A stretch of 40,713 nucleotides of DNA from UBA6120 sp964495145 (GCA_964495145.1 CAZBUP010000008.1:1-40713), one strand, 5' to 3'. Shown: positions 8,614-19,281, numbered from the stretch's first letter. Translations and numbers: made by a program. The notes: generated by a model not told the origin, from the letters alone.

Positions 8614-8647
8614 AGGGAGCCTATTACTCAGTATGGACTCCCTTTTT
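8614..8647 (+). terminator. Hairpin with T-tract overlapping the comFA start
   Basis: AGGGAG at 8614-8619 pairs with CTCCCT at 8638-8643 and is followed by a T-run at 8643-8647. CC at 8620-8621 can extend the stem with GG at 8635-8636 around one bulged A. This looks like an intrinsic terminator for the prfA-prmC-tsaC-rpiB operon, but its right arm lies inside the first codons of comFA and its left arm is the only plausible Shine-Dalgarno sequence for that gene. Confidence 0.6.
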
Positions 8648-9781
8648 GTTTGCCCGCGCTGCGGCAACGACGACCCGCGCTACATTGGACACATTGACGA
8701 TAAACCCTATTGCCGCCGGTGCATCGTCTTTCAAGGCCAAGAAGCCGAAACGGATGATCTTTCGTTATCCCAAGAAGCCGAGCTGACGTTGGATTACGAA
8801 TTGAGTGTCGAACAAAAAGACTTGTCGGATGAACTGGTACGCCATTATCGGGAGGGGGAACACGTCCTTATCCATGCGGTGACCGGAGCCGGCAAAACCG
8901 AAATCGTCTTCGCGGCTATGTCCGAAGCCGTCGCCTCCGGGCATCGGGTCGGACTGGCCATTCCCCGGCGCGACGTCGTCATCGAATTGGCCGAGCGCTT
9001 GCGCCAAGCCTTTCCCCGCCTGACGGTCACCGCCGTCTATGGCGGACATCACCAAGAACTGCATGGCGACATCGTCATCTTGACGACGCACCAAATCTAT
9101 CGCTATGTCGCCTATTTCGATCTTTTGGTGATTGATGAATACGACGCCTTCCCGTTCAAAGGCGATCCGGTTTTGGAGGCATTTGCCCAAAGAAGCCTTA
9201 AAGGGGTACTCGTGGCCATGAGCGCCACCCCGACCCTCGCGATGATGACCCGCTTTAAAAGCCCGGGCCATCGCATATTGCGCCTATGGACGCGGTATCA
9301 TCGCCATCCGCTTCCGCGACCGACCGTGATCGTGAGACCGTTGATCGTTCGTTTTAGTCGGCTATTGGATCTCATTAACCGGTTTCAAAAAGAAAGTAAG
9401 CCCCTGCTAGTGTTCGTTCCAACCATCGCCATCGGCGAACGATTATTTTTCTATACACGGATATTTGCCAAGAAGGGTGCTTTGGTTCATTCAAGGCGCC
9501 CTGATCGAACCGCCGTCATCACCGCTTTCAGGGAAGGCCGTTACGCTTATTTAATCAGCACTTCGGTGCTTGAGCGAGGCATTACCCTATTGAACCTACA
9601 GGTCGTCGTGTTCGAAGCCGATCATCCGCTTCTGGATGAAGGGACGCTCCTTCAAATGGCCGGTCGGGTCGGGCGCAAGGCCGAGGCTCCCGAAGGCGAA
9701 GTGATCTTTTTGAGTCGGCGCGTCACCACGGAAATGAAAGGGGCCATTGCGGCGGTTGACCATGCCAACGCCCATTTGTAG
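8633..9781 (+). CDS. comFA: ComFA-like DEAD-box DNA translocase/helicase
   Basis: The 382-residue protein starts with a four-cysteine zinc motif (CPRC at residues 7-10, then CRRC near residue 26), followed by a helicase core: TGAGKTE (Walker A), LTTHQIYRYV, VIDEYDAFPF (Walker B variant), MSATPT, then STSVLERGITL and QMAGRVGRK in the second RecA-like domain. This layout matches ComFA, the ATP-driven motor that helps single-stranded DNA cross the membrane during transformation. The adjacent comFC gene supports the call. Family members are usually somewhat longer (about 450 residues). The start codon lies in the hairpin described separately; no later methionine would keep the zinc motif. Confidence 0.88.
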   Translation: MDSLFVCPRCGNDDPRYIGHIDDKPYCRRCIVFQGQEAETDDLSLSQEAELTLDYELSVEQKDLSDELVRHYREGEHVLIHAVTGAGKTEIVFAAMSEAVASGHRVGLAIPRRDVVIELAERLRQAFPRLTVTAVYGGHHQELHGDIVILTTHQIYRYVAYFDLLVIDEYDAFPFKGDPVLEAFAQRSLKGVLVAMSATPTLAMMTRFKSPGHRILRLWTRYHRHPLPRPTVIVRPLIVRFSRLLDLINRFQKESKPLLVFVPTIAIGERLFFYTRIFAKKGALVHSRRPDRTAVITAFREGRYAYLISTSVLERGITLLNLQVVVFEADHPLLDEGTLLQMAGRVGRKAEAPEGEVIFLSRRVTTEMKGAIAAVDHANAHL

Positions 9782-10379
9782 ACTTTGTTATCGCCCGATT
9801 GCGGTTCAAAGCCTCGCCACGTTGATCGATGGGACTTTGACCGTTTGCGATCGTTGCTTCGGTTCATTCTGCCCGCGATTCCACGAATTCGAGGTGGACG
9901 GTACCGCAGGCTTGGCCGTTTACGAATACGATTCGTGGATCAAGGAGCAACTCTACCGGTTTAAAGGTTGCGGTGATTATGAATTGAAGGACATGTTTCT
10001 CGAGCGTTTTCGATTTTATCTCCGTTGGAGATACCGCGGTTATCAGATTGTCTTGATCCCCAGTTGGCATCAAGACGATGAAATGCGGGGATTCAATCAC
10101 GTCGAAGCCCTATTCGAAGGTCTCGGACTCCCGATGCACAAGGTGCTGTTTAAGAAACGGGCCCATAAGCAGGCTGAACTTTCCTATGAAGCCCGGCAGC
10201 GCGTCAACGACGTGTTTGGAATCGTCAATGCCACGACATTGAAAGGTCGCAAGATCCTACTGGTCGACGACGTGATGACGACCGGCGCTTCCTTGAAAGC
10301 GGGTCTTCGACTGCTGAAGGAATGCGCTCCCAAGACAGTCAAGGTGCTCGTGATGTCGCGCACGAGTTCTAGAAAATAA
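9762..10379 (+). CDS. comFC: ComFC-like phosphoribosyltransferase-fold competence protein
   Basis: I start at ATG 9762, which overlaps the end of comFA by 20 bases; the earlier in-frame ATG at 9747 is further inside comFA. The 205-residue protein has an N-terminal zinc motif (CRLC ... CDRC, residues 5-33) and a C-terminal type I phosphoribosyltransferase signature ILLVDDVMTTGASL near residue 165. ComFC family members act with ComFA in DNA uptake, possibly bridging to the single-strand-binding machinery; the PRTase substrate is unknown. No comFB gene lies between the two. Downstream comes the independent secA promoter. Confidence 0.9.
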   Translation: MPTPICRLCYRPIAVQSLATLIDGTLTVCDRCFGSFCPRFHEFEVDGTAGLAVYEYDSWIKEQLYRFKGCGDYELKDMFLERFRFYLRWRYRGYQIVLIPSWHQDDEMRGFNHVEALFEGLGLPMHKVLFKKRAHKQAELSYEARQRVNDVFGIVNATTLKGRKILLVDDVMTTGASLKAGLRLLKECAPKTVKVLVMSRTSSRK

Positions 10380-10401
10380 CATTTTCTTAATCAATCTTTA
10401 T

Positions 10402-10430
10402 TTGGAAACTAGGTAGTAATAAGATAAAAT
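10402..10430 (+). promoter_or_regulatory. secA promoter
   Basis: TTGGAA at 10402-10407 and TAAAAT at 10425-10430 are spaced by exactly 17 bases, giving a start near 10437 and a leader of about 25 bases that holds the strong ribosome binding site AGGAGGG. Confidence 0.75.
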
Positions 10431-10461
10431 ATACAATTGGATTTGAAAGGAGGGTCGGACA

Positions 10462-12873
<2,412 letters not shown>

Positions 12874-12874
12874 C

Positions 12875-13985
12875 ATGGAATATGCCTTGCTGAAAACGGA
12901 GTTAAATGACTTGGCGCCCTTAGTGCAGCAAGTCAGTGACTCTCTTTGACCTGGCTAAACTGCAACAACTGATTCTAACCGATCGTCAGGCCATGGAGAC
13001 CGACGATTTCTGGTCGGATTCCAAGAGCGCCAAACTCGTCAGCGCCCGATTGAAGGACAACGAACGGGTGCTCGAACGGGCCCAATACATCAAAAACACC
13101 TATCGCGATCTCAATGAACTGGTGGCTTTAGCCGAAGGCGACGACGGCTTGATTGAAGAAGCCGGACAAGAACTCATCACCCTCAAAGCCGCGGTCGAAC
13201 AAATGCGGCTGGAACTGCTTTTCGCCCATGAATTCGACGAGCTGAACGCCGTGATTGAAATCCATCCGGGCGCCGGCGGCACCGAATCGACCGATTGGGC
13301 CGACATGCTTTACCGGATGTACGTCCGCTGGGCCGAAGAGAAACAATTCGAGATGGAAGTCCTCGATTATATACCCGGCGACGAAGCCGGGCTTAAAAGC
13401 GCGACCATGATCGTACGCGGCCATCATGCCTATGGCTTACTCAAAAGCGAAAAAGGCGTCCATCGGTTGGTGCGCATTTCGCCGTTTGACGCCAACGGGC
13501 GCCGCCACACCTCGTTTGCCTCGGTCAACGTCATTCCCGAATTCAACGACGACATCGATATTGAAATCCGCGACAGCGACATTAAAATCGATACCTATCG
13601 CAGCGGTGGCGCCGGGGGACAAAACGTCAACAAGGTGGAAACCGCCGTCCGCATCACCCACCTGCCGACCGGCATCATCACCGCCAGTCAATCGGCCCGG
13701 ACCCAGCTGCAAAACCGAACCCTGGCCATGAATTTGCTGAAATCGAAACTCTATGAACGCAAGATGCTAGAGAAGCAATCGCAGATGGAACAAATCGTCG
13801 GCGAGCAAAAGAACATCGAATGGGGAAGCCAAATCCGTTCTTACGTTTTCTGCCCCTATACCATGGTCAAAGACCATCGCACCGATTATCAGGAAGGCGA
13901 CGTCTACAAAGTGATGGACGGGCATCTGGATTCATTCATGTATGCCTATCTGGAAAGCGAGGCGAAGAAACGTGGGAGTACTTAA
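12875..13985 (+). CDS. prfB: Peptide chain release factor 2, expressed by programmed +1 frameshift
   Basis: The first frame starts at ATG 12875, one base after the secA stop, and encodes 24 residues ending VSDSL before an in-frame TGA at 12947. The slippery site CTTTGAC at 12944-12950 lets the ribosome shift +1 and continue as DLAKLQQLI to 13985, giving about 370 residues. Both parts together match the normal RF2 N-terminus. The protein has the RF2 stop-reading SPF (RISPFDANGRRHTS) and the catalytic GGQ (RSGGAGGQNVNKVET). RF2 recognises UGA and UAA, so low RF2 raises its own frameshifting. The usual Shine-Dalgarno-like stimulator just upstream is not evident. Confidence 0.97.
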
Positions 13986-14922
13986 GGATTTATCGCGCAA
14001 GGCGCGACTCCAAATGGTCAAAAACGCCGGCTTGATCGTCTTGGGTAGCCTCATCATCGCCGTGAGCACCGGCATGTTTCTCGTTCCCGGCAACATCATC
14101 AACGGGGGCCTCTCGGGCATCGCCATCATCTTGAAAGCCGTTTGGCAAATCCCGGTCGACATCACGGTCGGAATCTTGTCGGTTTTTTTATTCATCTTGG
14201 GCTGGGTCATCCTCGGCAAGAAGTTCTCGTTCAACACCTTGATTTCGACGATCGTCTATCCGATCGCCTTATCGTTCATTTTGCGGGTGATTCCGGAAAA
14301 TCCGATTGGATTTGATACCGGCAACGACATGCATTTATTGTTGGCCGCCATCTTCGGCGGGGCGTTGCTCGGCCTCGGCGTCGCCTTGACGTTTTTAGCC
14401 GGCGGTTCCACCGGCGGGGTCGACGTCTTGTATTTCATCTTCAAAAAATATTTTGACGTCAAGCAATCGGTCAGTTCCTTCACCATCGACGCCACCATCA
14501 TCGGTTCGGGCATGTTCGCGATCGGCATCATCCCCGGTTTTTATGGCATCATCTCGGCCTTCATTTCGGCCATGGTGATTGAAATGGTGTTCATCGGCTT
14601 GTCGTCTTCGTTCCTAGGAACGATCATTTCGACCAAATCGGATGAAATCAACCGTTTCATCCTCCAGGACCTCGAACGCGGGTCGACGATCATCCCGGTC
14701 AAAGGCGGTTATGCCGGCGTTGATTACAAGATGATCCAAGTGGCTTTCGACCGCAAGGAATTGGCCAAACTCAAGGAATTCATCGCCGAGGTCGATCCTA
14801 AAGCCTTTGCCATCTTCACGAATGTGAAGTCAATCAACGGCTATGGCTTTGAACCGTTTCCGCAGCGCTTGAACGGCCGCAACAAGAAAAAGATGCCCGA
14901 TGGACCAAAAGTTTCAACTTAA
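13972..14922 (+). CDS. YitT-family membrane protein (DUF161 + DUF2179)
   Basis: I start at GTG 13972, inside the last codons of prfB, preceded by GAGGCGAAG; an upstream ATG at 13942 would add ten residues from prfB coding sequence. The 316-residue protein has about five or six hydrophobic segments in residues 20-215, including VPGNIINGGLSGIAIILK and FLAGGSTGGVDVLYFIFKK, both typical YitT motifs, then a soluble C-terminal DUF2179-like domain (residues 225-300). Family members sit in the cytoplasmic membrane and have no assigned transport substrate. The end overlaps uvrB by 23 bases. Confidence 0.9.
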   Translation: MGVLKDLSRKARLQMVKNAGLIVLGSLIIAVSTGMFLVPGNIINGGLSGIAIILKAVWQIPVDITVGILSVFLFILGWVILGKKFSFNTLISTIVYPIALSFILRVIPENPIGFDTGNDMHLLLAAIFGGALLGLGVALTFLAGGSTGGVDVLYFIFKKYFDVKQSVSSFTIDATIIGSGMFAIGIIPGFYGIISAFISAMVIEMVFIGLSSSFLGTIISTKSDEINRFILQDLERGSTIIPVKGGYAGVDYKMIQVAFDRKELAKLKEFIAEVDPKAFAIFTNVKSINGYGFEPFPQRLNGRNKKKMPDGPKVST

Positions 14923-16879
14923 ATCGCCCTTCAAACCGACCGGCGACCAACCCGAGGCCATCAAGAAATTAGTGGCTGGTTTGGCCGAAGGCCGTCCGAT
15001 GCAGGTGCTCCTGGGAGCGACCGGCACCGGCAAAACTTTTACCATGGCCAACGTAATCGAAAAAGTCCAGCGCCCGACGTTGGTTTTGGTCCACAACAAG
15101 ACTTTGGCTGGGCAGCTGTATGGCGAATTCAAGGAGCTGTTTCCCGATAGCCGGGTCGAATATTTCGTTTCCAATTTCGATTTCTATCAACCGGAAGCCT
15201 ATTTGCCCAAAACCGATACCTACATTGAAAAAAACGCTTTGATGAACGAAGAAATCGAAATGCTGCGCACCAGCGCCGTCAACTCCCTGGTCGAGCGGCG
15301 CGATACCATCATCGTGGCTTCGGTGGCCTCAATCTATGGATTGACCGATCCCGACGAATACAAGAAACTGGTCTTTTTGGTCCGGGTCGGGGAGACGATC
15401 CAGCGGCGGAAGTTTTTCAAAGCCCTGATTGACGGGCAATACAAACGCAACAACCTCGATCTGGCACCCGGCACCTTCCGTGTTCGGGGCGACGTCATCG
15501 AAATCGTTCCGGCCAATACCGACGATTACGCGATCAAAATCGACACGTTCGGCGACGAGATAGAACGCATCGCCCAGGTTGACCTCTTGACCGGGGAAGT
15601 CAAGCACACCTTCAACGTTTATTATATATTTCCGGCTTATACCCACGCTTCGACCCACCAACGGGTCATGGACGCCTGCCACACCATCGCCTTGGAATTG
15701 AACCAACGGCTCCAGTACTTCACCGAAAACAACAAGCTCCTCGAAGCCCAACGGCTGGAGATGCGCACCAAGCAGGACATCGAGTCGATGCAGGAATTCG
15801 GCACCTGTCCCGGCATCGAAAACTACACCCGCCACATCGACAAGCGACCGCCGGGTTCGCGCCCTTTCTGCCTGATCGATTACTTCCCCAAGGATTTTTT
15901 GTTGGTGATCGATGAGTCGCACGTGACCTTCCCGCAAGTCCGCGGCATGTACAACGGCGACCGCAGCCGCAAGACGACCCTCGTCGAATATGGGTTCCGC
16001 CTGCCCTCGGCGCTTGATAACCGTCCTTTGAAGTTCGACGAATTCGAACAGCTGACCCCACAGGTCATCTGTACGAGTGCCACCCCGGGCGATTACGAGT
16101 TGGAACGGTGTCATGGTCAAGTGGTCGAGCAGATTATCCGCCCGACCGGCTTGGTCGATCCCCGCATCTCGATTCGACCCACCTTAGGGCAGATTGACGA
16201 CATGATCAACGAAATCAACAAGCGGATCGAGCGGCATGAGCGGACGATGATCGTCACTTTGACCATCCGCATGGCCGAGGATTTGTCGTCGTTTTTAAAA
16301 CATCGCAACATCAAAGTCGTCTACATGCATAATGAAACCAAAACCTTGGAACGGACCGAAATCATCTACCAGCTTCGCAAGGGAAAATACGACGTTTTGG
16401 TGGGCATCAACCTGCTTCGAGAGGGACTTGACATCCCGGAAGTGTCCTTGATTGCCATCCTCGACGCCGACAAAGAAGGGTTTTTGAGATCGACCCGATC
16501 ATTGATTCAAGTCATCGGCCGGGCGGCCCGCAACGTCAATGGACAAGTCATCATGTATGCCGACAAGATGACCGATTCGATGAAGGCCGCCATCGAAGAA
16601 ACCAATCGCCGTCGCGAAATCCAAACCCGCTACAACGACGATAACGGCATCGTGCCGACGACCGTCGTCAAGGAAATCCAACGGTCGATCAAGGCCATCG
16701 ACGATACCTTGGGCGAAATCGCCAGCGTGGTCGGCAAAGCCCCGCGTAGCGAAATCGAAGCCAAGATCAGACAATTGGAACGGCAAATGCGCGACGCCGC
16801 CAAGCAATTCGATTTCGAAGCCGCCGCCAAGATTCGCGACGTCATGTTCGAATTGAAGAGCCAATACAACATCAAATAA
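14900..16879 (+). CDS. uvrB: Excinuclease ABC subunit B
   Basis: The 659-residue helicase-like protein has Walker A GATGTGKTFTMAN, VIDESHVTFPQVRGMYNGD, ICTSATPGDYE, LREGLDIPEVSLIAILDADKEGFLRS and QVIGRAARN, all characteristic of UvrB. A C-terminal UVR domain (QMRDAAKQFDFEAAAKIRD) binds UvrC. UvrB verifies DNA damage in nucleotide excision repair with UvrA and UvrC, neither of which is in the window. The beta-hairpin reads VSNFDFYQPEAYLP where most UvrBs have tyrosines at the first three aromatic positions. No strong ribosome binding site precedes the ATG; coupling to the upstream gene is likely. Confidence 0.97.
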   Translation: MDQKFQLKSPFKPTGDQPEAIKKLVAGLAEGRPMQVLLGATGTGKTFTMANVIEKVQRPTLVLVHNKTLAGQLYGEFKELFPDSRVEYFVSNFDFYQPEAYLPKTDTYIEKNALMNEEIEMLRTSAVNSLVERRDTIIVASVASIYGLTDPDEYKKLVFLVRVGETIQRRKFFKALIDGQYKRNNLDLAPGTFRVRGDVIEIVPANTDDYAIKIDTFGDEIERIAQVDLLTGEVKHTFNVYYIFPAYTHASTHQRVMDACHTIALELNQRLQYFTENNKLLEAQRLEMRTKQDIESMQEFGTCPGIENYTRHIDKRPPGSRPFCLIDYFPKDFLLVIDESHVTFPQVRGMYNGDRSRKTTLVEYGFRLPSALDNRPLKFDEFEQLTPQVICTSATPGDYELERCHGQVVEQIIRPTGLVDPRISIRPTLGQIDDMINEINKRIERHERTMIVTLTIRMAEDLSSFLKHRNIKVVYMHNETKTLERTEIIYQLRKGKYDVLVGINLLREGLDIPEVSLIAILDADKEGFLRSTRSLIQVIGRAARNVNGQVIMYADKMTDSMKAAIEETNRRREIQTRYNDDNGIVPTTVVKEIQRSIKAIDDTLGEIASVVGKAPRSEIEAKIRQLERQMRDAAKQFDFEAAAKIRDVMFELKSQYNIK

Positions 16880-16918
16880 GATGTTCGGTGATGTTTTTCT
16901 TTAATTTTCGCGCTTTAA

Positions 16919-16927
16919 TGGTAAAAT
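16919..16927 (+). promoter_or_regulatory. secG promoter, extended -10
   Basis: TGGTAAAAT at 16919-16927 is an extended -10 (TG, one base, TAAAAT). No good -35 is visible. Transcription would start near 16934, ahead of the ribosome binding site CGGAGG and ATG 16969. Confidence 0.6.
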
Positions 16928-16968
16928 GTTATTTGCTTTAAGCAACTACGAGTTCACGGAGGTTCTTC

Positions 16969-17205
16969 ATGGGTGCATTAGATATCATCTTCCTAGTCGT
17001 CGCCGTCATCGTCATCATCCTGTCATTGCTGCAAGGCGGTAAATCCGAAGGCGCTTCAGGGGCCATTACCGGCGCCGGCATGAACATTTTCGTTAAGACG
17101 AAAGAACGCGGCAGTGAGCTCTTCATCTCGTGGCTGACCCTTGGTTTCGCGGTGGTTTTCTTCATATTGGCTTTGCTGGTCAACGCCTTGACCGCGACCG
17201 CTTAA
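16969..17205 (+). CDS. secG: Preprotein translocase subunit SecG
   Basis: The 78-residue protein has two transmembrane segments (residues about 4-22 and 51-73) joined by the SecG loop LLQGGKSEGASGAITGAG, with FVKTKERG before the second helix. This order and the glycine-rich loop define SecG, which sits beside SecY and assists SecA-driven translocation. A good GGAGG site lies before the ATG. It has its own promoter and a strong terminator, so it is probably transcribed alone. Confidence 0.95.
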   Translation: MGALDIIFLVVAVIVIILSLLQGGKSEGASGAITGAGMNIFVKTKERGSELFISWLTLGFAVVFFILALLVNALTATA

Positions 17206-17227
17206 GGCATTTATAATCCGCATGTCG

Positions 17228-17252
17228 AAGAGCCTTCGGGCTCTTTTTTTAT
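17228..17252 (+). terminator. Terminator after secG
   Basis: AAGAGCC (17228-17234) and GGCTCTT (17239-17245) form a seven-base-pair stem closed by a TTCG tetraloop, followed by a T-tract through 17250. This is a textbook intrinsic terminator. Confidence 0.92.
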
Positions 17253-17279
17253 TAGCCGGCTCAAGAAGGTCTTAGACTA

Positions 17280-17288
17280 TGCTATAAT
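17280..17288 (+). promoter_or_regulatory. folD promoter, extended -10
   Basis: TGCTATAAT at 17280-17288 is a perfect extended -10. The -35 region is weak. The start near 17295 leaves a short leader containing GGAGG before ATG 17312. Confidence 0.72.
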
Positions 17289-17311
17289 GCAGTCAATCCG
17301 GAGGTAGCCCT

Positions 17312-18103
17312 ATGACGATCAAAGAATACGTCGTTGAACAAAAGCGTCGTTTGGCCGCCACGATCGCCGCCAATCACGCGCGTCCGCACCTCGTCATTAT
17401 CCAAGCCAACGACGACCCTTCCAGCGACACCTACATCCGTGGGAAATTGTCCGATTGCCAAGAAGTCGGCATCGAGGCAACCCACGTCAAATTGCCGGTC
17501 TCCGTCAGCGAAGCCGAACTGCTGGACACCATCGAACAATTCAATCGCGACGCGACCGTCCACGGACTCATCGTCCAGATGCCGCTACCGAAGCATATCG
17601 ATGAAAACCATGTCAAATTGGCCGTCAATCCGCTTAAAGACGTCGACGGATTCCATCCGCTCAGTCAACTGGCGACTTGCACTCCTAAAGGCATCATCGA
17701 CTATTTGTCGTTCCTCGGTTTTGATTTCGTCGGCAAGAACGCCGTGGTCATCGGCCGCTCGAACATCGTCGGAAAACCTTTGGCGGGCCAGTTGACGGCC
17801 CGTCACGCCAACGTCACCGTTTTGCATTCGAAAACGCATCCATCGGACATGGAGTTCTACTTAGCCCACGCCGATTTGGTGTGCGTGGCCGTCGGCAAGA
17901 AATGGTTTTTGGACCGGCAACCCTTGAAACAGTCAGCCGTCGTGGTCGACGTCGGCATCAACCGCGTCGACGGGCAATTGTACGGGGATGCCCGCCCGGG
18001 CTTGCCCGTCGCTATGCAAACCCCGGTTCCCGGTGGCGTCGGACTTTTGACCCGTCTCGCCTTGATCACCAACGTTTGGGAGGCCTACGCCCATGGAATT
18101 TAA
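17312..18103 (+). CDS. folD: Methylene-THF dehydrogenase / methenyl-THF cyclohydrolase
   Basis: The 263-residue protein carries the FolD set in order: TYIRGKLSDCQEVGI with the catalytic lysine, GLIVQMPLPKHI, DVDGFHPLS, CTPKGII, VVIGRSNIVGKPLA in the NADP-binding domain, HSKT, VDVGINRV, and TPVPGGVGLLTR near the C-terminus. It oxidises 5,10-methylene-THF and hydrolyses methenyl-THF, linking the one-carbon folate forms. It is slightly shorter than usual (about 280-290). The end overlaps the next gene by 11 bases, suggesting that the ThyX-like protein downstream is made together with it. Confidence 0.96.
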   Translation: MTIKEYVVEQKRRLAATIAANHARPHLVIIQANDDPSSDTYIRGKLSDCQEVGIEATHVKLPVSVSEAELLDTIEQFNRDATVHGLIVQMPLPKHIDENHVKLAVNPLKDVDGFHPLSQLATCTPKGIIDYLSFLGFDFVGKNAVVIGRSNIVGKPLAGQLTARHANVTVLHSKTHPSDMEFYLAHADLVCVAVGKKWFLDRQPLKQSAVVVDVGINRVDGQLYGDARPGLPVAMQTPVPGGVGLLTRLALITNVWEAYAHGI

Positions 18104-18689
18104 TATTTCCGACACCCAAGTATATGGCATTGATTTAGCCGTCAAAGCCAGCGGCAACCCGATGCGGACCGTGATTGAAACCGGGCCGGTCGACGCCAAG
18201 GATTTTTCCCGGGCCATCCGGCTGGGCCGCACCCACAATGGCGAAGGCCATGACAATTTCTTGAAAGGCGTCATCGTCCAAATGAACGTGACGGCGCCCC
18301 TATACTGGTGGAAGCAAGCCCAACGTTACCATTGGTTCGATTTCGTGTCGAGCCAATCGACCATGCATTGCCTTTTGAAGTTTTCGCTCCGACAGCAATG
18401 CGTCGGGGAAACCCACCCGGGCGTCCTTGACATCGTCCAAAACTTGATTGACGCATATCATGGTTTAGCCGACGAAGATCCTCAAAAAAAGACCAAATGG
18501 CGGCAAATCGTGGCCTCGCTTCCCTCGGGTTTTTGCCTTGGGGCGACGATGACCACCAATTACCAGCAACTGAAGACGATGTATTTCCAAAGGAAAAACC
18601 ACAAACTGACCGAGTGGCGCACCTTCTGCGCTTGGTGCGAGACCCTGCCCCATTTCCTTGAGTTAACCGATTACGCTAACGGCCAATAG
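18093..18689 (+). CDS. ThyX-fold-like protein with a diverged signature motif, function unknown
   Basis: The 198-residue protein has no certain function. Its layout resembles flavin-dependent thymidylate synthase ThyX: NVTAPLYWWKQAQRYH occupies the place of the ThyX strand-helix 'KAPIFVARQWFRHR', and SLPSGFCLGATMTTNYQQLK followed by FQRKNHKLTEWRTF parallels the ThyX C-terminal half (LP....., TMN.R.L..F...R....AQWE). The defining RHRxxSxNxxSxR motif is replaced by RYHWFDFVSSQSTMH, so normal ThyX chemistry is doubtful. The alignment is by eye. It overlaps folD, whose product supplies methylene-THF, the ThyX cofactor. A terminator hairpin overlaps its stop codon. Confidence 0.6.
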   Translation: MEFNISDTQVYGIDLAVKASGNPMRTVIETGPVDAKDFSRAIRLGRTHNGEGHDNFLKGVIVQMNVTAPLYWWKQAQRYHWFDFVSSQSTMHCLLKFSLRQQCVGETHPGVLDIVQNLIDAYHGLADEDPQKKTKWRQIVASLPSGFCLGATMTTNYQQLKTMYFQRKNHKLTEWRTFCAWCETLPHFLELTDYANGQ

Positions 18690-18698
18690 GCCGTTTTT
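18678..18698 (+). terminator. Terminator of the folD operon
   Basis: AACGGCC (18678-18684), loop AATA, GGCCGTT (18689-18695) and a short T-tract. The stop codon of the ThyX-like gene lies across the loop and right arm. The converging DUF308 gene has no T-tract on its strand here. Confidence 0.82.
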
Positions 18699-19263
18699 AT
18701 TTCTTGGTAAAGTCGATGTCGATTTTCTTGGGATCGTCTTTGGATTTTGGCTTGAGCAAAACGGCGCCCAGAAGGTTATTGATGCCGATGTAAATGGCTA
18801 CCCCGCCGATGATGCGGGCGATGGCGTCGCTGGTGTCTCCCAACTTGGAAAAGACGAGCAAGCTGCCGATTAAGGTGATGATGCCAATCAAGAGGCGGAT
18901 CACCCATCCCTCATAATAACGGCGTTCGAGCAAAGCCCGGCTGATCAAGACCAAACCGATCAAAAGGAGCCCGATGGCCACGAAAAGGCCAATAATCACT
19001 TGGATGACGCCGATGGGAATGATGATCAAGGCGATCCCGGCCGCCAGGAAGGCGATGCCGCCCACCAATTGGTAATAGCGATCCTTGATTTCTTTGGGAA
19101 TCGAGGCGAATTCGAGGACTAAAACTAAACCATTGGCCATCAAGCCGATGCCTAAAACGTAGTTGATGACGCCATAAACGACGTCGGGCCAGATCATGGC
19201 CGCCGCCCCGAATGCCATCAGCAATCCGGCGATGAAGAACTTCATTATTTTGCTACGGTTCAT
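18697..19263 (-). CDS. DUF308/HdeD-family membrane protein
   Basis: The 188-residue protein is mostly hydrophobic, with about six predicted transmembrane segments arranged as helical hairpins: GLLMAFGAAAMIWPDVVYG, VLGIGLMANGLVLVLEF, LVGGIAFLAAGIALIIIP, VIIGLFVAIGLLLIGLVLI, LLIGIITLIGSLLVF and IIGGVAIYIGINNLLGAVLL. The repeated 'G-aliphatic-A/P' pattern fits the short-repeat DUF308 family that includes HdeD. The C-terminus is charged and cytoplasmic by the positive-inside pattern. Biochemical function is unknown; HdeD itself is linked to acid stress in enterobacteria. It has GAGGT six bases or so before ATG and a promoter that overlaps the divergent aminopeptidase promoter. Confidence 0.78.
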   Translation of the reverse strand: MNRSKIMKFFIAGLLMAFGAAAMIWPDVVYGVINYVLGIGLMANGLVLVLEFASIPKEIKDRYYQLVGGIAFLAAGIALIIIPIGVIQVIIGLFVAIGLLLIGLVLISRALLERRYYEGWVIRLLIGIITLIGSLLVFSKLGDTSDAIARIIGGVAIYIGINNLLGAVLLKPKSKDDPKKIDIDFTKK

Positions 19264-19281
19264 GTGTAGACCTCATTTTCA

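Noticed and set aside
12936..12947. GTG 12936 as the true prfB start
   Set aside because: It would drop the conserved RF2 N-terminus; the zero-frame ATG at 12875 plus the CTTTGAC shift reconstructs the normal protein.
15329..16120. Minus-strand open frame of 263 codons inside uvrB
   Set aside because: Antisense shadow of a strongly conserved gene, with no motif of its own.
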